From: Ruegeria lacuscaerulensis
GTDB lineage: Bacteria > Pseudomonadota > Alphaproteobacteria > Rhodobacterales > Rhodobacteraceae
Length of the DNA: 64,000 nucleotides
Direction: 5' to 3'
Assembly (NCBI RefSeq): GCF_013034685.1
Contig: NZ_WQGO01000001.1
Span: 62,001 to 126,000, forward strand
Within the stretch, counting starts at the first letter, position 1, and each line of letters opens with the position of its first letter. Under the pieces are notes generated by a model that saw only the letters and a list, made by a program, of their open reading frames with translations, did not search any database and was not told where the DNA came from. The position numbers and the translations under genes are program-made. Shown here in pieces: positions 49,120-57,078 of the stretch.

Positions 49120-49779
49120 ATGACACAGGAACGGGTTCCCGATGACAGCAGCCTGACCACGGATGGCTATCAAAGCCACTCGGAACAAGGGCGTATCCTG
49201 TTGCTGGCTTGCGGCGCACTGGCCCGCGAGATTCTGGACCTCAAGAAGCGCAACGGCTGGGATCACATGGCCCTGACCTGCCTGCCCGCCATCCTGCACG
49301 TCCACCCCGAACGGATTACACAGGCCGTGCAAGAAGCGGTGGCCAAGCACCGCGATCAATATGACGCGGTCTACGTGGTCTATGCCGATTGCGGCACCGG
49401 TGGTCTGCTGCAGAAAGCCTGCGCCGAGTTAGGCGTCGAAATGATCAAAGGCCCGCATTGCTATTCCTTTTTCGAAGGCAATGACATCTTTGATGCACGG
49501 GGCGAGGATGAAACGACCGCCTTTTACCTGACCGATTTCCTGGCTCGGCAATTCGATGCCTTCGTCTGGAAACCTCTGGGCCTCGACCGCCACCCCGAGC
49601 TGCGGGATATGTATTTCGGCAATTACACCAAGCTGGTCTATCAAGCCCAGACCAACGACCCTGCTTTGACCGCGCGCGCCAAGGACTGCGCCGACCGCAT
49701 GGGGCTGACGTTCGAGCGGCGCTTTACCGGCTATGGAGATCTGGAGACGACACTGGCGGATTGGGCCAAGCGCGGCTAA
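49120..49779 (+). CDS. DUF1638 domain protein
   Basis: A 219-residue cytoplasmic protein: ILLLACGALAREILDLKKRNGWDHMALTCLPAILHVHPERI, VVYADCGTGGLLQKACAELGVEMIKGPHCYSFFEGND and YTKLVYQAQTNDPALTARAKDCADRMGL. Four conserved Cys (LACGAL, LTCLPA, DCGTGG, PHCYSF) could bind metal or a cluster. DUF1638 genes often lie with corrinoid methyltransferase genes; a link to the split methionine synthase is my recollection and should be verified. GGGGGTGAC precedes the ATG. Function unknown. Confidence 0.88.
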   Translation: MTQERVPDDSSLTTDGYQSHSEQGRILLLACGALAREILDLKKRNGWDHMALTCLPAILHVHPERITQAVQEAVAKHRDQYDAVYVVYADCGTGGLLQKACAELGVEMIKGPHCYSFFEGNDIFDARGEDETTAFYLTDFLARQFDAFVWKPLGLDRHPELRDMYFGNYTKLVYQAQTNDPALTARAKDCADRMGLTFERRFTGYGDLETTLADWAKRG

Positions 49780-49785
49780 GGCCCG

Positions 49786-50196
49786 TCAGGCGTTTTCCTG
49801 CGCTACCTCGCGGATGCGCTCAATCATAGCACGCAAACCGTTGGACCGTTGTGCTGACAGGTGATCGTTCAAGCCCAGTCGTGCCAGCTCTCCGCCTGCG
49901 TCTACTTTGGGCACATCAGCGACGGGCAGACCGTTGTACAAAGCGCGCAATACCGCAATCAGGCCCCGCACGATCAGCGCATCGCTATCCCCATCGAAGT
50001 GAAAAACGCCACCTTCGATCACTGGGTGCAGCCAGACTTGGCTGGCGCATCCATGCACCTTTGTGGCAGGCACTTTCAGGGCATCTTCCAGCGGCTCCAT
50101 TGCCTTGCCCTGCTCAATCACATGGCGGTACCGGTCTTCCCAGTCCTCCAGAAACTCGAAATCCTCGACGATTTCTTCAAAGGCAGGCGTTGCCAT
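49786..50196 (-). CDS. sufE: SufE family sulfur-acceptor protein
   Basis: A 136-residue protein. FEEIVEDFEFLEDWEDRYRHVIEQGK, then VHGCASQVWLHP with the sulfur-accepting cysteine and ALIVRGLIAVLRALYNG, ending GLNDHLSAQRSNGLRAMIERI, all match SufE. It takes persulfide sulfur from SufS for Fe-S cluster assembly. Six bases separate its stop from the convergent DUF1638 gene. The suf operon is not in the window. Confidence 0.93.
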   Translation of the reverse strand: MATPAFEEIVEDFEFLEDWEDRYRHVIEQGKAMEPLEDALKVPATKVHGCASQVWLHPVIEGGVFHFDGDSDALIVRGLIAVLRALYNGLPVADVPKVDAGGELARLGLNDHLSAQRSNGLRAMIERIREVAQENA

Positions 50197-50334
50197 AGTG
50201 CGACGGTCCTTTCATTGCATTCACATTCGTGACCTATGCCGCCGACCTCGGCCTGTCCAGACCCGGTTTGGGTTTTCAAAGCAAGGAATTTGCGTTAGGC
50301 CAGTGCGAGAAATACCGCTCAGAGCTTTGGATCC

Positions 50335-50865
50335 ATGCAAAAAACACTGTCTGTTCTTCTGGTCGCTACACTTACCTTGTCGGCTTGCAGCGGGTGGCGC
50401 GACTCGCGCGCGAATCCAAGCAACTGGTTTGGGTCCAGCACATCGACGCCTGCACCGACCGAAACAGCGGCCTACGACCCAAATGCGCTGGTGCCCCAAC
50501 AGCGCGAGCGCGTAAGGCTGTTTGGACGCCCGGAACCCGAGGACAACAGCGTACCCATCGCGCGCATTGACCAGTTGCGCATTGATCCCACACCCGGCGG
50601 CGCGATCATCTTCGTATCCGGCACGGCCGCGCGGCAAGGCGCGTTTGGAGCCCAGCTTGTCCCTGTTGAGAGCGAAGAAAACGCGAAGAACGGCGTTTTG
50701 GAGTACACGTTCCGCGTCAGCTACCCAAGCTATGCGACCAATCAGGGGACAGATCGTTCGCGCAAAGTGACGGACGCCACCAACGTGACACAGGATGATC
50801 TGGCTAATATCCGGCTGGTGCGGGTCATAGGTCAGCAAAACGCGCTGGAATCGCGGCGTCGATAA
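50335..50865 (+). CDS. Putative lipoprotein
   Basis: A 176-residue protein with N-terminus MQKTLSVLLVATLTLSACSGW and a lipobox LSAC (Cys18). The remainder is Ser/Thr/Pro-rich, then VPIARIDQLRIDPTPGGAIIFVSGTAARQGAFGAQLVPVESEENAKNGVLEYTFRVSYP, a possible beta-sandwich. It is also found as an uncharacterised lipoprotein in relatives, as far as I recall. No operon partner; convergent with RNase D. Confidence 0.75.
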   Translation: MQKTLSVLLVATLTLSACSGWRDSRANPSNWFGSSTSTPAPTETAAYDPNALVPQQRERVRLFGRPEPEDNSVPIARIDQLRIDPTPGGAIIFVSGTAARQGAFGAQLVPVESEENAKNGVLEYTFRVSYPSYATNQGTDRSRKVTDATNVTQDDLANIRLVRVIGQQNALESRRR

Positions 50866-50870
50866 ACCTC

Positions 50871-52028
50871 TTACAAAGCCACGACTTTGACGGTCTGGCC
50901 TTGTGCAGCCAGGGCAATCTTACCCTCGCACAGCTTCAGGGCATCTTCACCGAACACTTCGAAACGCCAACCCGACATCGCTGGCAAATCTCGCTCGCCC
51001 GAGGCTATCTGATCCAGTTCTGAGCTGGTTGCGATCAGCTTGGCCGCCACGCCCGAGCTTTCAGTCTTGGATTTTAGCAACACGCGCAGCAGATCGGCGA
51101 GGGCTGGATTAACCTTTAGTTTGTCGCGGCTGTTATCCACACGCGGCATCTGTTCGGGAGGGCAGTTCACACCCTTTTTGACAGCCGCCAGAATACCTTC
51201 GGCAATCGCGCCCTTGCGCGCTTCGCGCAGCAGCAGGCGCGATCCGCCCAGATCAGAAGGCGACTTGGGCTTGGTCGAGGCCAGCTCGATCAGTGCGTCA
51301 TCCTTGAACACCCGGCTGCGCGGGACATTGTTTTGCTGCGCATAGGCCTCGCGGAAATGCGCCAGTTCCCGGACGACTGCCAGAAACTTGGCCGAGTTCG
51401 TGCGGGTCTTGACCCGCTTCCACGCGTCTTCCGGGCGAATGTCATAGGTATCTGAATGGGTGAGCGTCCGCAGTTCTTCAGCCACCCAATGGCTGCGCTG
51501 GGTCTTTTTCAATTCTTTCGCGAGATGCTCATAGATCTGCCGCAGATGAGTCACATCAGCCAAAGCATAGGTCTTTTGCGCATCAGACAGCGGACGGCGC
51601 GACCAGTCGGTAAAGCGCGAGGTCTTGTCCACCCCCTGTTTGCAGATCTTGCGCACCAAGGTTTCATACCCGACCTGCTCACCAAACCCGCAGACCATCG
51701 CAGCAACCTGCGTGTCAAACAGAGGCGTGGGAAAGACATTTGCTTCGACCCAGAAAATCTCAAGGTCCTGACGAGCGGCGTGAAACACCTTGACCACGCC
51801 CTCGTTTCTGAACAGGTCGTATAGTGGTTCCAGCGACAGACCCTCGGCCAGAGGATCGACCAACACCGCGCTGTTTTCATCCGCGGATGGGACGGCAAGC
51901 TGAACCAGACAGAGTTTCGAATAGTACGTGCGCTCGCGCAGGAATTCGGTGTCTATTGTCACATAGTCATGGCTTGCGGCGGCCTCGCAGAAATCGGCCA
52001 GCTCTTGCGTCGTTGTCAGGGTCTTCAT
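50871..52028 (-). CDS. rnd: Ribonuclease D
   Basis: A 385-residue 3'-5' exoribonuclease. DEDDy catalytic residues appear in VTIDTEFLRERTY (D-x-E), VKVFHAARQDLEIFW (D) and YALADVTHLRQIYEHL (Y-x3-D). The C-terminal part has HRDC-like segments (AWKRVKTRTNSAKFLAVVRELAHFREAYAQ). It trims tRNA precursors. The ATG at 52028 follows a stretch rich in CAAGAA. Confidence 0.94.
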   Translation of the reverse strand: MKTLTTTQELADFCEAAASHDYVTIDTEFLRERTYYSKLCLVQLAVPSADENSAVLVDPLAEGLSLEPLYDLFRNEGVVKVFHAARQDLEIFWVEANVFPTPLFDTQVAAMVCGFGEQVGYETLVRKICKQGVDKTSRFTDWSRRPLSDAQKTYALADVTHLRQIYEHLAKELKKTQRSHWVAEELRTLTHSDTYDIRPEDAWKRVKTRTNSAKFLAVVRELAHFREAYAQQNNVPRSRVFKDDALIELASTKPKSPSDLGGSRLLLREARKGAIAEGILAAVKKGVNCPPEQMPRVDNSRDKLKVNPALADLLRVLLKSKTESSGVAAKLIATSSELDQIASGERDLPAMSGWRFEVFGEDALKLCEGKIALAAQGQTVKVVAL

Positions 52029-52147
52029 GCGCGGTCGTGTTCTTGCTCTTGTTCTTCTTGGTGACTGCCCGTCGCTTTCATACCGATCCGAGCGCTTGTG
52101 CAGACCATAGGCCGAATAACACGGGCGTGTAAATCACCCTGCACAGA

Positions 52148-52744
52148 TCATGGCAGCAACACTGGTGTCCGATCACCGCTCGCATAACGTCGAAGCACAG
52201 CGGGATAGAGCTTGTGTTCGCAAACCAGCACACGCGCGGCCAAAGCTTCGGGCGTATCGTTAGCGTCAATCTGCACACGGGCCTGACCCAGGATCGGGCC
52301 GTCATCCAGTGCCGCCGTCACCTCATGCACCGAGCATCCGTGTTCGGCATCGCCTGCCTCGATCGCGCGGGCATGGGTGTTCAGACCCTTGTATTTCGGC
52401 AACAGTGAAGGGTGGATGTTCAGCATCCGGCCCTGAAACCGCGATACGAAATCACCGGTCAGAACACGCATGAATCCCGCCAAACAGACAATATCGGGCC
52501 CCGCGGCCTCGAGCGGTTTCAGCAGCTCCGCCTCGAACGCAGCGCGGTCACCTTTGAACGGGCGATGATCTATTGACGCAGTTGGAATGCCCCGCGCGGC
52601 GGCCTTTTTCAAACCGCCCGCTTCCGGATCGTTGGCCAGAACTAGGCAGGGTCGCGCGGGATGATCTCCGGCCATGGAATCAACCAGCGACACCATGTTG
52701 GACCCCCCGCCCGAGATCAGGATGGCGACGCGCTTATGGCTCAC
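52148..52744 (-). CDS. purN: Phosphoribosylglycinamide formyltransferase
   Basis: A 198-residue enzyme: [58 protein letters not shown] with catalytic Asn/His and [26 protein letters not shown]. It formylates GAR in purine synthesis using formyl-tetrahydrofolate. The start is a GTG at 52744 overlapping the purM stop (GTGA). Confidence 0.95.
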   Translation of the reverse strand: MSHKRVAILISGGGSNMVSLVDSMAGDHPARPCLVLANDPEAGGLKKAAARGIPTASIDHRPFKGDRAAFEAELLKPLEAAGPDIVCLAGFMRVLTGDFVSRFQGRMLNIHPSLLPKYKGLNTHARAIEAGDAEHGCSVHEVTAALDDGPILGQARVQIDANDTPEALAARVLVCEHKLYPAVLRRYASGDRTPVLLP

Positions 52745-53787
52745 AGCAGTTTGCCAGAGTAAGCCACGCCGGGCGCGTCAGTGACAGTGCCAATACGCGA
52801 GACAGTTTCGCCGGCTTCGACCAGCAGAGCAGCCAGATCATCGGCGCGGTCTTCGGCACAGACGACGATCATGCCAATGCCACAGTTAAAGGTTTTGAGC
52901 ATCTCGGCTTCGGCAATCCCGCCGGTCTCGGCCATCCAACGGAAGACGGGCGGCAAATCCCAAGCGTTCAAGTCGATCTGAGCGCCCAACCCCTCGGGCA
53001 GGACACGCGGCAAGTTTTCGGTCAGGCCTCCGCCGGTAATATGGGCCAGCGCGTGAACGCCCCCTGCCCGGATCGCTTGCAGCGCCTGTTTGACATAAAG
53101 ACGCGTGGGCGTCAGCAGTGCCTCGCCCAGCGTACCGTCGCTAAACGGCGACTCGGCGTCCCATCCCAGCCCAGAAATCTCGACCAGTTTGCGCACCAGA
53201 GAGTAGCCGTTGGAATGCACCCCGTTCGAGGCCAGCCCCAGCAGCACATCCCCCTGCTGCACACCTGCGGGCAGATGCGCGCCACGCTCCATCGCGCCGA
53301 CCGAGAACCCTGCCAGATCGAAATCGCCATCAGGGTACATGCCGGGCATTTCTGCCGTCTCACCACCGATCAGGGCGCAGCCAGACTGCACGCAACCTTC
53401 AGCAATGCCTTCAATGATCCGAGCGGCCGTGTCGGTGTCCAGCTTGCCAGTGGCGAAATAGTCGAGGAAAAACAGCGGTTCAGCGCCCTGACAAATCAGG
53501 TCGTTGACGCACATGGCCACCAGATCAATGCCCACACCGTCAACCACGCCGGTATCAATGGCGATGCGCAGCTTGGTGCCCACGCCATCGGTCGCGCCGA
53601 CTAGAATCGGGTCGGTGTAGCCTGCGTCCTTAAGATCGAACAGAGCACCAAATCCGCCCAACCCGCTCATCACACCGGAACGGTTGGTCCGCTTGGCCGC
53701 AGGCTTGATCCGGTCAACCAGAGCGTTGCCTGCATCAATATCAACACCCGCGTCCGCATAGGTGATTCCGTTCTTGCCCGCTGTCAT
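52741..53787 (-). CDS. purM: Phosphoribosylformylglycinamidine cyclo-ligase
   Basis: A 348-residue AIR synthetase: [70 protein letters not shown] and [24 protein letters not shown]-like [13 protein letters not shown]. It closes the imidazole ring. ATG 53787 (MTAGKNG) is preferred; GAGGGG precedes it, and the longer frame has no ribosome-binding site. Operon with purN. A tRNA gene lies divergently just upstream. Confidence 0.95.
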   Translation of the reverse strand: MTAGKNGITYADAGVDIDAGNALVDRIKPAAKRTNRSGVMSGLGGFGALFDLKDAGYTDPILVGATDGVGTKLRIAIDTGVVDGVGIDLVAMCVNDLICQGAEPLFFLDYFATGKLDTDTAARIIEGIAEGCVQSGCALIGGETAEMPGMYPDGDFDLAGFSVGAMERGAHLPAGVQQGDVLLGLASNGVHSNGYSLVRKLVEISGLGWDAESPFSDGTLGEALLTPTRLYVKQALQAIRAGGVHALAHITGGGLTENLPRVLPEGLGAQIDLNAWDLPPVFRWMAETGGIAEAEMLKTFNCGIGMIVVCAEDRADDLAALLVEAGETVSRIGTVTDAPGVAYSGKLL

Positions 53788-53894
53788 GGCCAACCCCTCA
53801 TGAATGGTTCCCGCGCGGGTTAGTCGATTGTGGAAGATGTTGCAACGGTCAGGCTTGACGCGGGCGTTCACCGTGATACTCAAAGCGCTCAGGC

Positions 53895-53971
53895 GGGCCT
53901 GTAGCTCAATTGGTTAGAGCAGAGCGCTCATAACGCTTTGGTTGCGGGTTCAAGTCCTGCCGGGCCTACCA
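53895..53971 (+). tRNA. tRNA with CAU anticodon, probably tRNA-Ile2
   Basis: From GGGCCTGTAGCTCAATTGGT to an encoded CCA, 77 nt. The anticodon arm GAGCG-CTCATAA-CGCTT reads CAT. The C4-G69 and C5-G68 acceptor pairs match determinants reported for TilS-modified isoleucine tRNA, and it is not an initiator (T54-type GTTCAAG arm, paired 1-72 as G-U). Elongator methionine is the alternative; both share the anticodon. It is divergent from purM. Confidence 0.85.
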
Positions 53972-54051
53972 AAATCTGCCATAACTGGATACGAAGCTGA
54001 TCGGCGCCTCGTGCTTTGCTTTGACTATTAGATCCTACCGGAACCGGAAAT

Positions 54052-54174
54052 TCAGTTCCGTGCGCGATTGTTGACATATTGGCAGACTTCGTAAAACGAG
54101 TCGCAGGGTTCAAACCACCCCATAGCAACAGCGCCAAACGCGGCACCAATTCCGATAACAATAATCCAGTTCAC
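54052..54174 (-). CDS. Small membrane protein, 40 aa
   Basis: GTG start at 54174, five bases after GAGGTGG, a strong ribosome-binding site. The 40-residue product begins MNWIIVIGIGAAFGAVAMGW, one hydrophobic helix, followed by FEPCDSFYEVCQYVNNRARN with two cysteines seven apart and a basic end. It would sit in the inner membrane with the Cys-containing tail in the periplasm or cytosol. Not recognised. Support comes from the ribosome-binding site and the helix; it is too short for certainty. Confidence 0.5.
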   Translation of the reverse strand: MNWIIVIGIGAAFGAVAMGWFEPCDSFYEVCQYVNNRARN

Positions 54175-54425
54175 TGCAACCACCTCGCTTTGAAAAGCGA
54201 TACCCGACACCCACAACCTCGAATATTAACTGAACTTTAATACGCTGAAAAACTCACCATCCCTAGCGGAATGTACTACAGCACATTCATTTTGAGTTAA
54301 TATATACACAATTCAATAGGTTTTGGCTACTTTGTTGTTGAAAGCAAACAAAATGGCTTGATTGTTGAAACAACAAACCCAGACCACACACCCCGAATCC
54401 GTTGCCTAAAATACTGCTGAAACCT
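54175..54425. other. AT-rich intergenic region
   Basis: About 250 bp between the 40-aa ORF and the histidine kinase, much richer in A+T than the surrounding genes. It holds TTGTTG-AAA-CAACAA (54362-54376) and an imperfect TTTGTT/AAACAAA pair just upstream. No ORF or terminator recognised. It may contain the promoter of the 40-aa gene. Confidence 0.4.
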
Positions 54426-55745
54426 CTAACGTGCGATGATGATATCGGCGCTCAGCCCGCCCAGCTTGTCGCTTTTGCCCAACCGTAAAACTCCGCCATG
54501 CGCGCGCGCGATATCAGCGACGATCGCCAGCCCCAGACCCACACCACTGCCCTTGTTCTGGTTGCGTGCCGGATCAAGGCGCGAGAATGGCTTGACCGCC
54601 TCTGCCCGGTCTTCAGGCGCAATGCCGGGGCCATCATCCTCGACCCGGATTCGTAAAGTTTTGGCGGTCAACGAGAGGCTCAATTCGGCCTTGTTGCCAT
54701 AGCGCACAGCATTGCCAATCAGGTTTTCGACTGCCCGCCGGATCGCGGTCGGACGCAGCATGGCCTGCCCTTCCCCATCGGTTGCAACCAAACGCGCGTC
54801 GTAACCCGCGCGCTGTGCGTCATCAACAATCACTTGCAGCAAATGGCGCGGATCAACCTGTTCCGGTGCACCCTCGGCTGCACCGCGTGAGAATTCGAGG
54901 AACGCATCCAGCAGCAACTGCATCTCGTCTACATCCTTTTGCAGAGGTGCGGCTTCATCTTCGGGCAGCATCGACAATCCCAGCTTGAGCCGGGTCAGAG
55001 GTGTACGCAGATCGTGGCTTACACCGGACAACATCAGGGTGCGCTGTTCGATTTGCCGCTCGATCCGGGCGCGCATGTCCAAAAACGCGCTCCCCGCGGC
55101 GCGTACCTCAATCGCGCCACCTGGCGAATACGGTACCACCCGCCCGCGCCCAAATGCCTGGGCCGCATCCGCCAGGCGGGTGATGGGCCGAAGTTGGTTG
55201 CGCATGTATAGAAACGAGATCGTCGTCATGACGACTGCGAAAAATACCATCGTCACGATCAACTGATGTGGTGCGGCCGGGGACAGGCGGCGGCGATCTA
55301 GCACCAGTTCGAACGGGCCCAGATCGGTTTGAAGATACAGGCGCGCCTCGTCACCGCTGGGCAAAGCCACTGCCGTCAGTTGTGGCAGCTTGGCCTGTAA
55401 TTCCGCTGCAACTTGCGGCGCGATAAAATCATACCAGCGCCGCATTCCGACCGCAGGACGTTCATCAATACCCAGAAACCGCGCTTTCATATCCAGGGCA
55501 ACAAGGTCCTGCCGTATGGCGGCAAGCGCCTGCAACTGCGTCTCAGCCCCCTCCATCGTTTCCAGAATCAGCGTGACTTCGCGCGCGGAGGAGGTGGTCA
55601 TCTGTGCCGTCACATCCTCAAGGTGTTTTTGCAGAAAGGCGATACCGACCACCAGCAACAAAACTACAACCGGCAACACCAGGATGATGGCCGCCCGCGC
55701 GTACAGGCTGCGCGGCATATAGGATTTGAGCCAGGCACTCGACAT
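54426..55745 (-). CDS. Sensor histidine kinase (EnvZ-like)
   Basis: A 439-residue kinase with an N-terminal helix (AAIILVLPVVVLLLVVGIAFL), a periplasmic loop of about 120 residues, a second helix (LIVTMVFFAVVMTTISFLYM), HAMP (RPITRLADAAQAFGRGR), H box LSGVSHDLRTPLTRLKLGLSM, N box AVENLIGNAVRYG and G boxes VEDDGPGIAPEDRAEAVKPF and GSGVGLGLAIVADIARAHGG. No response regulator is beside it in this window, so its partner lies elsewhere or upstream of the gene's neighbours. Signal unknown. Confidence 0.93.
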   Translation of the reverse strand: MSSAWLKSYMPRSLYARAAIILVLPVVVLLLVVGIAFLQKHLEDVTAQMTTSSAREVTLILETMEGAETQLQALAAIRQDLVALDMKARFLGIDERPAVGMRRWYDFIAPQVAAELQAKLPQLTAVALPSGDEARLYLQTDLGPFELVLDRRRLSPAAPHQLIVTMVFFAVVMTTISFLYMRNQLRPITRLADAAQAFGRGRVVPYSPGGAIEVRAAGSAFLDMRARIERQIEQRTLMLSGVSHDLRTPLTRLKLGLSMLPEDEAAPLQKDVDEMQLLLDAFLEFSRGAAEGAPEQVDPRHLLQVIVDDAQRAGYDARLVATDGEGQAMLRPTAIRRAVENLIGNAVRYGNKAELSLSLTAKTLRIRVEDDGPGIAPEDRAEAVKPFSRLDPARNQNKGSGVGLGLAIVADIARAHGGVLRLGKSDKLGGLSADIIIAR

Positions 55746-55789
55746 GCGCTAAACCTAACGGGCTGATCGGACAAGAGAAAGAGCACAGA

Positions 55790-56704
55790 ATGCAGGCCCC
55801 CGACGATTTCAATCCACCCGCCGGTCAGGCTTTCGAATTGCAGCCCGGCCTCAGGCGCATTCTGGCCCCGAATCCGTCGCCTATGACCTATCGAGGCACG
55901 AACACCTATCTGCTGGGCACGCGGGACTGTGCCGTTATCGACCCAGGCCCCCTCAGCGATGTGCATCTCGAGGCGATTCTGTCCGCCCTGACCCCCAGCC
56001 AGCGCATCAGCCATATCATCGTCACGCATACGCATCTGGATCACTCCCCGCTTGCCGCCCCTCTGGCCCTGCGGACCGGCGCGCCGGTTCTGGCCTTTGG
56101 CGGCCCCGAGGCCGGGCGCAGCGCTGTGATGCAAGAGCTCGCCCAAAAAGGGCTGACCGGCGGCGGAGAGGGCATCGACACGGCCTTCCGCCCTGATATC
56201 GAACTAACCGATGGGCAGGTCATCACGGGCGATGACTGGCAGCTAGAGGTCATTCACACACCAGGCCACCTTGGCAATCATATTGCGCTGGGTTGGGGGC
56301 AGACCTGTTTCACCGCAGATCACGTCATGGGGTGGGCGAGTTCCCTGGTTTCGCCACCGGATGGCGACCTGACGGATTTCATGCAAGCCTGTCACCGTCT
56401 GCGCGCCGGCGACTGGTCGGTGTTTCACGCCGGGCACGGCGCGCCGATCACCGACCCTGCCGCCCGGTTGGACTGGCTGATCCAACACCGCACAGCGCGT
56501 GAGGCCCAGATTCTGTCCGCATTAGAGGATCGTCCCGGCACAGCCCGCCAGCTGGCAGAGAGGATCTACACCGAAACCCCCGCCGCACTGCTTCCGGCCG
56601 CGACGCGCAACGTATTTGCTCATCTGGTCGATTTAACCGTCAGATCAATGGCTTCGCCCAAAGGTGTGCTGTCCGTCGAGGCCGAGTTCACCCGATTACC
56701 ATAA
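55790..56704 (+). CDS. MBL-fold metallo-hydrolase
   Basis: A 304-residue enzyme of the metallo-beta-lactamase fold: NTYLLGTRDCAVIDPGPLSDVHLEAIL, zinc motif IIVTHTHLDHSPLAAPLA (HxHxDH), VIHTPGHLGNHIALGWGQTCFTADHVMGWAS and FHAGHGAPITDPAARLDWLIQHR. A C-terminal winged-helix-like segment (RTAREAQILSALEDRPGTARQLAERIYTE) makes it similar to LACTB2. Substrate may be RNA or a thioester; uncertain. Confidence 0.88.
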   Translation: MQAPDDFNPPAGQAFELQPGLRRILAPNPSPMTYRGTNTYLLGTRDCAVIDPGPLSDVHLEAILSALTPSQRISHIIVTHTHLDHSPLAAPLALRTGAPVLAFGGPEAGRSAVMQELAQKGLTGGGEGIDTAFRPDIELTDGQVITGDDWQLEVIHTPGHLGNHIALGWGQTCFTADHVMGWASSLVSPPDGDLTDFMQACHRLRAGDWSVFHAGHGAPITDPAARLDWLIQHRTAREAQILSALEDRPGTARQLAERIYTETPAALLPAATRNVFAHLVDLTVRSMASPKGVLSVEAEFTRLP

Positions 56705-56779
56705 GGCGTAAACTTTTTCGTCATTTGATGCCGATCCCCTCTGGACGGCAAATTTCGGTGTTGTTATACGGCCCTCAGT

Positions 56780-56854
56780 TCCGGCGTAGCTCAGCGGTAG
56801 AGCAGTTGACTGTTAATCAATTGGTCGTAGGTTCGATCCCTACCGCCGGAGCCA
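56780..56854 (+). tRNA. tRNA-Asn (anticodon GUU), copy 1
   Basis: TCCGGCGTAGCTCAGCGGT to an encoded CCA, 75 nt. Acceptor TCCGGCG pairs with CGCCGGA, anticodon arm TTGAC-TGTTAAT-CAA centred on GTT, G73. Identical to the second copy at 56985. Confidence 0.97.
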
Positions 56855-56984
56855 AATCCACCTTCAAAACACACAGATTTGGCGCGAAACATTTGCCTTC
56901 ACGCGGGCCAAGTTTTTTCGTCGAAAAAACTTCACCATCCCCTCTGGACGACAGAGATTGTGATTGCTATACGGCGCGAACCGT

Positions 56985-57059
56985 TCCGGCGTAGCTCAGC
57001 GGTAGAGCAGTTGACTGTTAATCAATTGGTCGTAGGTTCGATCCCTACCGCCGGAGCCA
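56985..57059 (+). tRNA. tRNA-Asn (anticodon GUU), copy 2
   Basis: Base-for-base identical to copy 1 across the 75 nt. It lies 205 bp downstream on the same strand. It ends 20 bp before the stop of the convergent ligase gene. The two probably arose by tandem duplication. Confidence 0.97.
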
Positions 57060-57078
57060 TTCTTCCCAAGTGCAGACC

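Larger units (their letters stand above)
56711..57059 (+). repeat. Tandem duplication carrying tRNA-Asn and its upstream region
   Basis: Units at 56711-56854 and 56911-57059. Besides the identical tRNA, both contain TTTTTTCGTC-like and ATCCCCTCTGGACG, then a diverged stretch ending in TATACGGC 9-13 bases before the tRNA. The shared CTCTGGAC and TATACG could be the -35 and -10 of duplicated promoters. The flanks have diverged while the tRNA has not, showing selection or gene conversion. Confidence 0.75.

Noticed and set aside
52035..52062. Repeated GTTCTTG stretches upstream of rnd resembling a LexA box (GTTC-N7-GTTC)
   Set aside because: The spacing between the two GTTC is eight, not seven, and the sequence is a simple CTT-rich repeat; RNase D is not a known SOS gene.
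54090..54116. GCAGGGTTCAAACC resembling a tRNA T-arm fragment (attachment site repeat)
   Set aside because: It lies inside the 40-aa ORF, matches the neighbouring tRNA only loosely and has no matching acceptor sequence.
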